From: Burkholderia pyrrocinia
Lineage (GTDB): Bacteria > Pseudomonadota > Gammaproteobacteria > Burkholderiales > Burkholderiaceae
Length of the DNA: 64,000 nt
Assembly (NCBI RefSeq): GCF_018417535.1
Contig: NZ_CP070978.1
Location: forward strand, 3,243,719-3,307,718
Direction of reading: 5' to 3'
The notes beneath the pieces are model-generated. The model was not told the origin of the DNA and searched no databases. It was given only the letters and a program-made list of their open reading frames with translations. The position numbers and the translations under genes were made by a program. Shown in pieces: positions 9,702 to 18,374 of this stretch. Within the stretch, counting starts at the first letter, position 1. Each line of letters begins with the position of its first letter.

Positions 9702-10339
9702 AACATATTCGGAAGCTCATCGAGAAATCCACGCGCCCCCAGTTCGCGAGCATGTCGGACCGGCGTCGAGGCTGGACTCGTATCGCATCGCTCGGGCTGC
9801 TGCTTGCTGCCGTGTCGACGTCTTTCGCGCAACCGTTGCCGGGGCAGGCGGGCGGTGTCGATGCACGCCAGGGGCCGCTGGAGCCGCCCAGTACGGTGCT
9901 CGCGGCAGCGGCGATGAGGGCCGGCGTGCGCCGTTGCTATCCGATCATCAACGCGGTATCGGGTCGAACGTTCGCGGGCACCGAACATAACGACGTCGTG
10001 CTCGACTGGGATCGAGCCAACCCTGACGTGGCGCCGTTTTTTTCGCTGTCGGGCCTCGATTACGGCCGGGGAGCCGCGCTGTTGTCGCTGACAACCTCGT
10101 CCGTCGAAACCGGATGTGCGGTGTTGGTCGAGCGGATCTCGAGCGCGCCATTGCCGTGCAGGGAAGTCGCGCGCTCCGAGTTGTCCAGCTACCGCGCAGG
10201 GCCGCTCGTCAAATCCGTCACCGTCTACACAAATCCGGCGCATCCGCGCGAGACCGTGACACTCCTCGAGGCACCGCCGTCCTGCGTCATTGTCAGGCGG
10301 CAGGTTCAGTACCCCGCTAGGACGATGGATACGCAATGA
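9698..10339 (+). CDS. Exported protein of unknown function between DUF2827 genes
   Basis: 213 aa, start overlaps the preceding stop (ATGA). The N-terminus is unusual: about 25 charged residues (MKHIRKLIEKSTRPQFASMS) precede a hydrophobic stretch IASLGLLLAAVSTSFA that looks like a signal peptide with an AQ cleavage point near 45, so a later start may be used. The rest has paired cysteines (RRCYPI, TGCAVLVE, LPCREVA, PPSCVIVR) that could form disulfides in the periplasm. I do not recognise a family. Its place inside the DUF2827 run points to a periplasmic partner of adhesin biogenesis (inference). Confidence 0.75.
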   Translation: MKHIRKLIEKSTRPQFASMSDRRRGWTRIASLGLLLAAVSTSFAQPLPGQAGGVDARQGPLEPPSTVLAAAAMRAGVRRCYPIINAVSGRTFAGTEHNDVVLDWDRANPDVAPFFSLSGLDYGRGAALLSLTTSSVETGCAVLVERISSAPLPCREVARSELSSYRAGPLVKSVTVYTNPAHPRETVTLLEAPPSCVIVRRQVQYPARTMDTQ

Positions 10340-10394
10340 GTGCAGTCAACGATCGCATCTCCTCGACGCAACCCGGAACTTTTGGAATTCAATC

Positions 10395-11534
10395 ATGAGC
10401 ACGGCACGCTCTCTACGCATCGGCATTACGATCGGCTTGCGCGATTCGGCGGAAAGCCTGTGGGTCAATGGCATCAAACAGAACGCGTTGTATCTGATGA
10501 AACTGTTTCAGCGGTCGCCGCTGAAACACCGCGTCACGCTCGTCAACACGACCGACGTGCCGATCACGGCCAGCTTGCCGTGGGATCTCGAGCAATTCCC
10601 GGCATGTTCGTTCAACGACGCGAAGGATTCGCTCGACGTTCTGATCGAACTCGGCGGCCAGATTGGTCGGCCCCAAACAGAGTATCTGCAATCCCGGGGC
10701 GCAAAGGTCGTCAGCTATTGCTGCGGCCCGGAGTATGTGCAGATGATGGAGGCGATGATTTTCTCGCGCCGGATGGCCGACTCGATCTTCATCAACCAGC
10801 AATACGACCAGGTTTGGGTCATTCCGCAGGTCGTGGATACGAGCGCGGGGTTCTTCAGCGTCCTGCGGCGCCGGCCGGTACGCGAAGTGCCGTTCGTGTG
10901 GGATCCGATGTGCATCGACATGCGCACGCACGACCTGCCGTTTCACGGGGCGTACCGGCCGCGCGCGCGGTCGAAGCAGCTGTCGGTCATGGAACCCAAT
11001 ATCGATGTGCTTAAGTTCTGCCTCTATCCGCTGCTGATTGCCGAATCGGCGTATCGGAAATGCGGCTCGAAGATCGGCTACGTGCACGTGACCAACTCGG
11101 ATCACCTTGCCCGAAATAGTCCGGAGTTCATCGGTGTCGCCAATCACCTCGATCTCGTACGCGACAGCAAGGTGAGCTTCGTCGGTCGTTTCGATACGCC
11201 GCAATTCCTTTCCGAGCATACCGACATCGTGGTGTCGAATCAGTGGGGACTCGCGCTGAACTATTTCTATTTTGATGTCTGCTGGAACGGGTACGCGCTT
11301 GTGCACAACGCTCAGCTCTGCAATGAGATCGGCTACTTCTATCCGGGCAATGACCTGGAAGAAGGCACCCGCCAGCTCGTCGAGGCCATCGAAGCACACG
11401 ACAAAGACTGGCAGGGTTACGTGAAGAGGCAGCGCGAGCAGATCGGCCGGTTTTTGTCGACGAACCCACGCCAGATCGAGGCGTACGACAAGCTTCTGAT
11501 CGGGTTGTTCGCATCATCGGACGAAACAGCCTGA
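10395..11534 (+). CDS. DUF2827 family protein, copy 3
   Basis: 379 aa from ATG 10395 (MSTARSLRIGITIGLRDSAE), the start matching its paralogues; upstream in-frame codons overlap the previous gene. It carries LWVNGIKQNALYLMKLF, VMEPNIDVLKFCLYPLLIAE and, near 300, NQWGLALNYFYFDVCWNGYA then LVHNAQLCNEIGYFYPG, so the HNS of the other copies is HNA. It is clearly paralogous but divergent, which suggests the three copies differ in substrate rather than being recent duplicates. Confidence 0.82.
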   Translation: MSTARSLRIGITIGLRDSAESLWVNGIKQNALYLMKLFQRSPLKHRVTLVNTTDVPITASLPWDLEQFPACSFNDAKDSLDVLIELGGQIGRPQTEYLQSRGAKVVSYCCGPEYVQMMEAMIFSRRMADSIFINQQYDQVWVIPQVVDTSAGFFSVLRRRPVREVPFVWDPMCIDMRTHDLPFHGAYRPRARSKQLSVMEPNIDVLKFCLYPLLIAESAYRKCGSKIGYVHVTNSDHLARNSPEFIGVANHLDLVRDSKVSFVGRFDTPQFLSEHTDIVVSNQWGLALNYFYFDVCWNGYALVHNAQLCNEIGYFYPGNDLEEGTRQLVEAIEAHDKDWQGYVKRQREQIGRFLSTNPRQIEAYDKLLIGLFASSDETA

Positions 11535-11594
11535 TACAGGCATGACGTCCGCCGGTCGTAGAGGGTGACACATTAACCACACGAGGACCTGAAG

Positions 11595-12473
11595 ATGAAA
11601 AACCAAATTCACAGCACACAGGGGATCCAACACCGTACCGCGCTCGGCGCGGCGTCTGTCGCAGTCTTTCTATTGAGCGCTTGCGCGCACCCGCGGCCGA
11701 CTGCGACGCCGGCGCCGGTACGCCCGGCGGACGCCGTGGCGAGCGTCAATGGCGTGCCGATCGAGCGCACGCAGGTCGAAGCATGGCTGAAGACAAGCGG
11801 CCAGCCGGATACGCCGACGCAGCGCGCGGCGACTGAACGCGGGTTGATCGCGAGAGAACTCATTCGTCAGGCCGCAGAAGCGGAAAAACTTGGCGATGCG
11901 CCCGAGACGCGGGCGGCGGTCGAAAAGGCGCGTGTCGACACCGAGAATCGCCTTTACATAGCCCGACACATGAACGCGAGCGCCGTGACGGACCAGCAGG
12001 TGCACGCGCGTTATGACGCGATTGTCTCATCGCTCGGCCCGGTCTCGTATAAGCCTCGCGTGATTGTGGTGCCGAACGAACACGTGGCGCGATCGGCACT
12101 CGCCATGTTGGCACGCGGTGCCTCGTTCGAATCGGTGGCTTCGCGAGACAGTTTCGCGCCGAGCAAGGCGGACGGCGGGGCATTGCCGTGGGTGAGTCTC
12201 AAGACACCTGTCGTCACAGGTCAAACACAAGGTTTGCCTGACGATGTTGCGCGTGCGCTCGTCAAGCTGAATCCAGGCGAATACACGAGAACCCCGATCG
12301 CCGTCGGCGATACGCGTGTTCTGGTCAAACTCGATGCAAAGCGAGCGACCGCGATCCCGACCTACGAGCAGGTACGCGGTGAGTTGAGCCGCTCGATGAC
12401 GGACCGTGCGCGGGAGGATGCGTTCAATGCACTGGTTGATGCGCTCGCGAAGAAGGCATCGATTGTTCGTTGA
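11595..12473 (+). CDS. Parvulin/SurA-type peptidyl-prolyl isomerase lipoprotein
   Basis: 292 aa. A long N-terminus ends in a lipobox-like LLSAC (Cys near 29), so an outer- or inner-membrane-anchored periplasmic lipoprotein is expected. Residues about 50-140 are a SurA-like helical chaperone domain (ASVNGVPIERTQVEAWL, RELIRQAAEAEKLGD). About 150-255 is a parvulin-like domain (YKPRVIVVPNE, LARGASFESVA, GGALPWVS). The architecture resembles EpsD-type PPIases and SurA. SurA-like proteins escort outer-membrane proteins, so it may serve the adhesin barrel. A GAGGA RBS lies 7 bases before the ATG. Confidence 0.82.
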   Translation: MKNQIHSTQGIQHRTALGAASVAVFLLSACAHPRPTATPAPVRPADAVASVNGVPIERTQVEAWLKTSGQPDTPTQRAATERGLIARELIRQAAEAEKLGDAPETRAAVEKARVDTENRLYIARHMNASAVTDQQVHARYDAIVSSLGPVSYKPRVIVVPNEHVARSALAMLARGASFESVASRDSFAPSKADGGALPWVSLKTPVVTGQTQGLPDDVARALVKLNPGEYTRTPIAVGDTRVLVKLDAKRATAIPTYEQVRGELSRSMTDRAREDAFNALVDALAKKASIVR

Positions 12474-12506
12474 TAACCCTAAAGGTGTGAACGTTTCGGA
12501 GAATGT

Positions 12507-12827
12507 ATGAACGCACTGGATTACACCGATCGTTTCATTGGCAACCTGATCGCGAGCTGGCTGATTGCTTTCGGCATCGTGATTGGCGTCGACCAGTATT
12601 CGATGGAGGCGACGTGGTTGCGCGGGGCGACGCCGCGTGTGGAGATAGTGATTGCCTGTGTGGTGGCGGTCTGCGTGCTATTCGTCGGTCCCGCCGTCGT
12701 CAAATTCGTATGCCGAATTCGTCCGTCGATCTTCGAGGACAAGGAATCCCGGAAGGCCGCATGGCGTGGGCGGCTGGTCGGTATGGGCATTGGCCTGATT
12801 GTCGGAATCTTCATTCAGGGCATGTGA
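12507..12827 (+). CDS. Small inner-membrane protein, unknown function
   Basis: 106 aa from ATG 12507, with GGAG 5 bases upstream. Three hydrophobic segments are visible: about 13-28 (IASWLIAFGIVIGVDQ), 45-65 (IVIACVVAVCVLFVGPAVV) and 91-104 (LVGMGIGLIVGIFI), separated by a charged loop with DKESRKAAWRGR. No signal peptide and no family recognised. It sits 33 bases after the isomerase gene and 42 before the TPR gene, as part of the adhesin operon. Confidence 0.75.
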   Translation: MNALDYTDRFIGNLIASWLIAFGIVIGVDQYSMEATWLRGATPRVEIVIACVVAVCVLFVGPAVVKFVCRIRPSIFEDKESRKAAWRGRLVGMGIGLIVGIFIQGM

Positions 12828-12869
12828 AACGAGGCCTAACCGATCGGGATGGAATCACTGGAGCATCTT

Positions 12870-14744
12870 ATGGCAAAACAAGCTAAATCTTCTCTGGACC
12901 AGGCCGAGGCGCTAATTGCGTGCGGCTCGCTCGTCGACGCGTCGCGGCTCCTGTCGTTGGAGCAAGCGATGCAATCTTCAAATCCGCGCGAGCTCATTCT
13001 CACGAGCCGCCTGTTATGTTTGCGCGGACGGTTCGCAGAAGCGCGAGAATTGCTCGATCGCACGCTGCATATCGACGGCGCCAACGTCGAAGCATTGACG
13101 GAGCGTGCTCGACTAGCCGTGCGGCTCGGCGATGACGGAGGTGCCGATGGCTGGTTCGAGCGCGCGTATCGGCACGATGCACCGGGCGACGACTGGATGG
13201 TCGATTGGATCGACGTGCTGTTGCGGCTCGGCAAGTATGTCGCCGCTCGCGACATTGCGACGGTGCGCTGCGAACGAACGCCTGGTCAGGCCGGCCCGTG
13301 GTTTCGGCTCGGCCTCGCACATCAGCAGGCCTCTCATCATTTGCAGGCGCTGGATGCCTACCGGCATGCCGCGAGTATCGAGCCAGCGTTGCCGATGTTG
13401 CGCAACAACATGGGCGCAGCTCACCTCGAGCTCAAGCAGTATGACGATGCGAAGGCGCTCCTCGAGCAGGCGCTGCAGGACGATCCGGACAACGCGCTAG
13501 CGTGGAACAATCTGGCCACGACCCTGCTGAAGCAGGGCGAGCTGCCCGACAGCCTCGTGGCGGCGGAACGCGCGTGTGCGCTGGCACCGAATTATCCGAC
13601 AGCGCTGCAAACATACTCCTACGTACTGCGTGAACATCAGCAATGGGATGGCGCGCAGATGATGGTGGAGCGCGCGATCAGGCTCGATCCGCGGAACATG
13701 TCGCTCGTCTGGGCGGTGGCGATGCTGCAACTGTTGCGCGGCGACTACGCAAATGGCTGGATCAATCACGAAGCGCGATGGAACGGTTCGCCGGAGTTGC
13801 GCGGCAACCCGCACAACTTGCCGGCGCCGCAGTGGACCGGAGAGCCGCTTGATGGAAAGACAGTTCTTGTCTGGGGCGAGCAGGGGCACGGTGACGCTCT
13901 TCAATTCGCGCGATTCGTGCCCGCGATTGCCGAACGCGTAAAGCGCGAGGGCGGGAAACTGATCTATTGCTGCTTTGCGAATCTGCTGCCGCTGCTCAAG
14001 CGAAGCCTCGGCGATGCGGTCGAATGCGTCATCCCGCACGATCTGCGTCCGCTGCCGACATTCGACTATCACCTGCCGCTCTGCGGCGTGCCGTTGATGC
14101 TCGGCATCCGCGTCGAGCATCTTCCTGGGAGGACCGGGTATCTGTGGGCGGATCCCGAGAAGACGGTCGACATGTGGAGCAGTCGCCGTACGGGCGACGC
14201 AAAGCTCAAAGTGGGCCTTGTGTGGAGTGGCAGCCGCTCGCACCAGCGTAATCCGATGCGATCAGTGGATCCGGTCGAACTCGCCAAAGTGCTTCGATCC
14301 ATTCAGGACGTCGAGTTTTACAACCTCCAGGTGGAAGCGGACCAGGACGTCGCGGCAGCGCGCGAAGCCGGGCTCCCTCTCATCGATTGCACGAGCGAAT
14401 TCGAGTCGTTCGACGATACCGCCGCATTCATACAGGGCTTGGACCTCGTCGTAACCGTTTGCACGTCCGTTGCGCACCTGGCTGGCGGGCTCGGCGTGCC
14501 GACCTGGGTCCTGCTCGACGTGAATCCACATTGGGTATGGATGACCGAACGGTCCGATAGCCCCTGGTATCCGAACGTCAAGCTGTACCGACAACGGACA
14601 TACGGCGATTGGAGCCCCGTGCTTGAGCAACTGGGTCAGGATGTCCGAACGCTGGCGAGCGGCGCCGACTCCGTCATATCCGTGCCGCCAGTGCTGCTTG
14701 AAGAGTCGCGCGCGACCTGCGTCACGAGCGTGGACATGCAATAA
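12870..14744 (+). CDS. TPR protein with GT9-like glycosyltransferase C-terminal domain
   Basis: 624 aa from ATG 12870 (MAKQAKSSLDQAEAL), preferred over the in-frame ATG 12849 because GGAG lies 6 bases before it. Residues about 10-310 are tetratricopeptide-type helical repeats (AWNNLATTLLKQGELPDSLV and similar). The rest resembles the heptosyltransferase-like domain seen in TPR-linked transferases: VLVWGEQGHGDALQFARF near 338, KVGLVWSGSRSHQR near 450, VCTSVAHLAGGLGVPTWVLL near 540 and SPWYPNVKLYRQ near 570. Bacterial autotransporters such as AIDA-I and TibA are modified by related heptosyltransferases (known), so glycosylation of the Ser/Thr-rich stalk is a plausible job (inference). Confidence 0.85.
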   Translation: MAKQAKSSLDQAEALIACGSLVDASRLLSLEQAMQSSNPRELILTSRLLCLRGRFAEARELLDRTLHIDGANVEALTERARLAVRLGDDGGADGWFERAYRHDAPGDDWMVDWIDVLLRLGKYVAARDIATVRCERTPGQAGPWFRLGLAHQQASHHLQALDAYRHAASIEPALPMLRNNMGAAHLELKQYDDAKALLEQALQDDPDNALAWNNLATTLLKQGELPDSLVAAERACALAPNYPTALQTYSYVLREHQQWDGAQMMVERAIRLDPRNMSLVWAVAMLQLLRGDYANGWINHEARWNGSPELRGNPHNLPAPQWTGEPLDGKTVLVWGEQGHGDALQFARFVPAIAERVKREGGKLIYCCFANLLPLLKRSLGDAVECVIPHDLRPLPTFDYHLPLCGVPLMLGIRVEHLPGRTGYLWADPEKTVDMWSSRRTGDAKLKVGLVWSGSRSHQRNPMRSVDPVELAKVLRSIQDVEFYNLQVEADQDVAAAREAGLPLIDCTSEFESFDDTAAFIQGLDLVVTVCTSVAHLAGGLGVPTWVLLDVNPHWVWMTERSDSPWYPNVKLYRQRTYGDWSPVLEQLGQDVRTLASGADSVISVPPVLLEESRATCVTSVDMQ

Positions 14745-14787
14745 CCGAGGCCTGACGAGAAAGGCACGCGATTGCAACGGCACGGAT

Positions 14788-15069
14788 ATGGACATCTCGA
14801 ACCTGTTTCGCTTCCCGCCTGTGTCGCAGTGCGATCTGAGGCGAGTCGAATGGCCGCATTACCTGAACCGCAACCAGCGCGCGCTGCTACGTACCTTGTA
14901 TGAGGCCTGGGGCGAGGACGCAATCGTGCAGATCTACGCGGGTTGCGTTCGCGTGCGATCGGAATTCGGCGACTGGCGATTCTCGAATGAAGCGGAACTT
15001 GAGGCTGGGCTCGCGATGTGTAGCCGCATCCGGCAGCGATCGGAACCGAAACAGAATTTCATGGAGTGA
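14788..15069 (+). CDS. Small hypothetical protein in adhesin operon
   Basis: 93 aa from ATG 14788 (MDISNLFRFPPVSQC). No strong RBS is visible. The protein is soluble-looking, with an aromatic/charged patch (EWPHYLNRNQRALL) and a C-terminal amphipathic stretch. No family recognised. The stop lies 3 bases before the TTG start of the next gene, whose RBS is inside this gene's last codons, so the two are coupled. Confidence 0.65.
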   Translation: MDISNLFRFPPVSQCDLRRVEWPHYLNRNQRALLRTLYEAWGEDAIVQIYAGCVRVRSEFGDWRFSNEAELEAGLAMCSRIRQRSEPKQNFME

Positions 15070-15072
15070 GCT

Positions 15073-17052
15073 TTGAAAACTATCGATCTCGTTCAGGCGG
15101 TGACCACGACGTTCGCGCACCTGGCGCGCGAGCAGGTGTCGGCGCAAATCGGGCTGGCGCCGGACGTTGTGCATAACGTCATTGAACGGAGTACCGCTGC
15201 GCTCACGGCATCGCTGATCGAGCACAGCAGAACGCCGCAGGGATTGGCGTCGGCATTCGGTGCCATCATGTCGACGACCGCCAACCCGCGTATCGCCGAG
15301 CAACTCGGCTCGTTGGTGGCCGGCACCGCAGGCCTCAAGGAACTGGAAGCGAGTGGTACCGCGTTGAGCGAGCGTGCGACACAGCGGCGAATTGCCGTGC
15401 TCAGCGATCCAATTTCGATGCAAACCGGCGTACCGCCGCAGGCGACCCACGTGCTCGCTGCACTAGCCTCGGCGGTCGCGTGCGGCCTGATCAAATATCA
15501 GTTGCTGCTCGATCAGGGTGCCGTAAATGATCTCGCACAGCTGTTGCGTCTTCAAATCCCGTCAGTCGCCCCGTTTATGACCGACGAGATGGCCCAATGC
15601 ATCGGCTTCGCCAGCGCACGGGAGTTTATCGATTCGATCGAGTTGCCGACGGTGGCGCCCGATTCGAAAGAAGCCGGCGCTACGCCGGCATACAGGCCGG
15701 TCAACGCCCCTGTCAGCGCGACGGTCAACGCGGCTACGACCACTGCACCGCGCTCACCCGCCACGAGTCCTGCATCGTTGCCCCAGCAGGCCGTCGTGTC
15801 GTCCAAACAAACTGCGGCTACGCCGGTTTTTTCGCCAAAATTGGCTCCGAAAACGCCGCCGGTCGAGACCGCAGGTGAAGAAACGCACACCGCGACGCCG
15901 CAGCCTGAAGCGGCTTTCGAACGCAAGCCGCAACAACGTCGTCGCCGATCCGGGCGTGGCATGACCTGGTTGCTTCTGCTGCTTGCGGTCGGTGCAGCGG
16001 CAGCGTTTGCGTACGCGCAAACACATCAAGGCTTCCAGAATTTGACGCTGTCGTCGACTGCTGGCACTCAGCAAGCGTCAACGCCGGCGCAAAGTGCGTC
16101 ATCCGCGGTCGTGGACTCCATGGAACAGAAGCCTGCGGCGCCCGACAAAACGTCTTCGTCTTCGTCTTCGTCTTCGTCTTCGTCCGCGTCTGCGGCGCCG
16201 CCGCCGGGCACCGCATCTGCGCCCGTCATGCTGACGGACCAGAACGCAGTCGAACACGACGCCGTAGCCGATTCAGCGATGGCCATGCGTGTTGATGGCG
16301 CTGGCGTTCCGCATATTTTCGCGACGGTGGCAAACGATGAGCAGCGCCAGAAATTGATAAATCTCCTCAACGACAAGTTCGTCGCGGGCCACTTCGACGC
16401 CGATGTGACGATCACACCCGGTGCGCGTGCAGACTGGCTTGAGCACGTCGATGCGTTGCTGTCGCTCGTGACGGTTCATGACGCGGAGCTGGCGTTACGT
16501 TCAAGAGCGATCGAGCTGGCAGGGCCAGCCGCGGAGGGGCAGCGTGGATGGATTGCGCGATTGCAGCAAGCGTTCGGTTCGCAATGGCAGGTTTCGGCAT
16601 TCGATGCGGCAACGAGTGTCGGGCAAGCGACGCAGGTATTCCGCCGCGAATTGGCCAAGACCGTCGATGGCGGTCATCCATGCACGCCGAGTGAGGTCGC
16701 ACGCGTGCTTAATCTCCAGGTGATCGATTTCGCGCGATCAAGCGGCCACGTGCCAGCATCGGCTAAGGAGAATCTCGATGACGCGGCACTACTGCTCAAG
16801 ACGTGCGCGAACGTAGGTCATCCGATCAAGTTCGAGATCGCCGCTTTCACGGACAACGCGGGTGATGCCCAGGCGCTTCTTCAACTTTCCCAGAAGCGCG
16901 CCGACGCGGTCCGTGCCCATCTCGTCGGAGCCGGCGTACCTGCTGCGTTGCTGACTTCGAAAGGCTATGGGGCTGACCGGCCGCTGGCGAACAATCTTAC
17001 GAGCATCGGGCGGTTCGCCAACCGGCGCGTCGAGTTTATCTCGCACGAATGA
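15073..17052 (+). CDS. Large OmpA-family protein with cytoplasmic-type N-terminal domain
   Basis: 659 aa, TTG start supported by GGAG at 15064-15067, 5 bases upstream. Residues 1-190 are a helical domain that resembles DUF937 (VVHNVIERSTAALTASLIEH). About 195-290 is a Pro/Thr/Ala-rich linker. A single membrane segment lies near 297-315 (MTWLLLLLAVGAAAAFAYA). Then come a low-complexity Ser run and an OmpA-like C-terminal domain from about 550 (AAFTDNAGDAQALLQLSQKR, SIGRFANRRVEF). The topology suggests an inner-membrane protein reaching across the periplasm to peptidoglycan, like a stator or scaffold. Its stop overlaps a possible ATG of the next gene. Confidence 0.82.
   Translation: MKTIDLVQAVTTTFAHLAREQVSAQIGLAPDVVHNVIERSTAALTASLIEHSRTPQGLASAFGAIMSTTANPRIAEQLGSLVAGTAGLKELEASGTALSERATQRRIAVLSDPISMQTGVPPQATHVLAALASAVACGLIKYQLLLDQGAVNDLAQLLRLQIPSVAPFMTDEMAQCIGFASAREFIDSIELPTVAPDSKEAGATPAYRPVNAPVSATVNAATTTAPRSPATSPASLPQQAVVSSKQTAATPVFSPKLAPKTPPVETAGEETHTATPQPEAAFERKPQQRRRRSGRGMTWLLLLLAVGAAAAFAYAQTHQGFQNLTLSSTAGTQQASTPAQSASSAVVDSMEQKPAAPDKTSSSSSSSSSSSASAAPPPGTASAPVMLTDQNAVEHDAVADSAMAMRVDGAGVPHIFATVANDEQRQKLINLLNDKFVAGHFDADVTITPGARADWLEHVDALLSLVTVHDAELALRSRAIELAGPAAEGQRGWIARLQQAFGSQWQVSAFDAATSVGQATQVFRRELAKTVDGGHPCTPSEVARVLNLQVIDFARSSGHVPASAKENLDDAALLLKTCANVGHPIKFEIAAFTDNAGDAQALLQLSQKRADAVRAHLVGAGVPAALLTSKGYGADRPLANNLTSIGRFANRRVEFISHE
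16153..16182 (+). repeat. (TCTTCG)5 in-frame microsatellite in OmpA-like gene
   Basis: Five perfect TCTTCG hexamers encode a Ser run in the periplasmic linker just after the membrane segment. Because the unit is 6 bases, slippage would change linker length by two serines without breaking the frame. Confidence 0.85.
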
Positions 17053-17108
17053 AATGGAGCATGGGTTTGTCATTTCTGAATCGACGTCGAGAATTAAGGA
17101 GATTGATC

Positions 17109-17831
17109 GTGAAGCTGCATCCGAGTACACAACCGGTCTTGACCGAGGACCTTTCACCGGATGAGGCCATGCTTGTTACGGTCGAAACGAGCGACGCGAT
17201 GCACGAACCGGCGCCGTTAAGTGATGCCACGCCTGTCGCGCAGGCCGTGTCTCCATTGCGTCCCGCGAATGCAGCTACGCCGCAAGGCGCAAGCCGAATG
17301 GTGCAGGCCGTAGAGATCGCGACGATCGAGGCATTGAGCGCGCAACAAGCGTTGATTTCATTCAGGACTCTGCAGGCGTTTTCCTACTCTGCGAATCTGC
17401 TGTTTCACCATACAGCGCTCTCGTACTACATCACGCTTTCTCAAGATGGGCGCCTGTGGCGAGCGTTGCACGCGGACGATTTCGAATCGGCTGAAGCGGC
17501 ATTTCGGAGTTTCGAGGAACAGGCGGTGCGACTGGCGGACGCGGAATTGAGGCGTGCGTACCTGGAAGCGCAGAACCGGCAGTTCGCGGCTGCGATCGAG
17601 GCATCGGAGGCGCTGGCCGAGCGACTACGAAACGATCTCGAGTCCCATGCTGCGCAAACGCAACTCGTGACTACCCGTCAGCAGCATTTGCGCAAGGAAG
17701 TTGCCCAGCTCGAGATGCAACGGGCCGGAGCGAAAGCGCATCTGAACAAGACGTCGAGACAAATTCACCAACTGCGCGCGGCGAGCAACGAGCTGGTTCC
17801 GCACTTGACCAAACGCAGAGCGGAATCCTGA
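17109..17831 (+). CDS. DUF2968 family coiled-coil protein
   Basis: 240 aa from GTG 17109, chosen because AAGGAG (17096-17101) sits 7 bases upstream; an in-frame ATG at 17049 overlaps the previous stop but has no RBS. Residues about 75-225 match my memory of DUF2968: SYSANLLFHHTALSYYITLS, then a long charged coiled coil (RRAYLEAQNRQFAAAIEAS ... LRKEVAQLEMQRAGAKAHL). Neither start gives a signal peptide, which is odd, since I recall family members as exported. Function is unknown; a coiled-coil scaffold or chaperone for the stalk is conceivable. Confidence 0.72.
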   Translation: MKLHPSTQPVLTEDLSPDEAMLVTVETSDAMHEPAPLSDATPVAQAVSPLRPANAATPQGASRMVQAVEIATIEALSAQQALISFRTLQAFSYSANLLFHHTALSYYITLSQDGRLWRALHADDFESAEAAFRSFEEQAVRLADAELRRAYLEAQNRQFAAAIEASEALAERLRNDLESHAAQTQLVTTRQQHLRKEVAQLEMQRAGAKAHLNKTSRQIHQLRAASNELVPHLTKRRAES

Positions 17832-17896
17832 TCGACGCACAAAGAAACCGGACGGCGACCGGCCACTCGCCAAAAACCAAACCCAGGAGAAATCGA

Positions 17897-18037
17897 ATGA
17901 AAGCACGGCTGACGATGACGATGGTCGCACTGATGGTCTCGGTATTCGGTGTCGGCGCTGCGCAGGCAGCGACGTTTCACAACAAGCATCACCGACATCA
18001 TTTCCATCATCATGCAAATAACATTAAGGGTAACTAA
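17897..18037 (+). CDS. Tiny secreted histidine-rich peptide
   Basis: 46 aa. A clean signal peptide (MKARLTMTMVALMVSVFGVG, cleavage after AAQA) is followed by a mature peptide of about 22 residues with 8 histidines (HNKHHRHHFHHH), no Cys, and basic overall charge. AGGAGA ends 6 bases before the ATG, an excellent RBS, which argues that the ORF is real. His clusters of this kind bind Zn, Ni or Cu (general knowledge); the role here is unknown. It lies 65 bases after the DUF2968 gene and 48 before the GlsB-type gene. Confidence 0.72.
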   Translation: MKARLTMTMVALMVSVFGVGAAQAATFHNKHHRHHFHHHANNIKGN

Positions 18038-18085
18038 TTAGGTCGAGTAATCGATTCATAAAAAATTCCGTTATAGGAAAACAAC

Positions 18086-18337
18086 ATGCTTCATCAAATT
18101 CTCGTGTGGCTGGTTGTCGGCGGTGTAGCGGGCTGGCTCGCTGGCTTGATCGTGAAAGGTAACGGGTTCGGTCTCATCGTCGACATCCTCGTCGGGATCG
18201 CCGGCGCGATCGTCGGCGGCTGGCTCGTATCGGTGTTGGGTATGAGCATCGGGTCCGGCATTTTTTCGACGATCGTGGTCGCGATCGTCGGCGCGGTCAT
18301 CTTGCTGTTTCTCATCAATCTGATTCGCCGAGCCTGA
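18086..18337 (+). CDS. GlsB/YeaQ/YmgE family stress-response membrane protein
   Basis: 83 aa, nearly all hydrophobic, with three transmembrane segments rich in Gly (WLVVGGVAGWLAGLIVKG, DILVGIAGAIVGGWLVSVLG, IFSTIVVAIVGAVILLFLI), the standard length and pattern of the transglycosylase-associated GlsB/YeaQ family of small inner-membrane stress proteins. AGGAAA lies upstream of the ATG. Confidence 0.92.
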   Translation: MLHQILVWLVVGGVAGWLAGLIVKGNGFGLIVDILVGIAGAIVGGWLVSVLGMSIGSGIFSTIVVAIVGAVILLFLINLIRRA

Positions 18338-18340
18338 CGC

Positions 18341-18374
18341 CGGTCTGGCTGCCGCGCATGCGGCAGTCAGACCG
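18341..18374. terminator. Very stable hairpin after GlsB-type gene
   Basis: A 15-bp stem (18341-18355 with 18360-18374, one G-U) closes a GCAT loop, 4 bases after the GlsB-type stop. There is no T-run afterwards, so it is either a poor intrinsic terminator or an RNA 3'-end protector. The following 160 bases before the next small gene hold nothing I recognise. Confidence 0.55.

Noticed and set aside
16153..16182. (TCTTCG)5 as a CRISPR-like or VNTR array
   Set aside because: No spacers; it is a coding microsatellite. No CRISPR array was found in the window.
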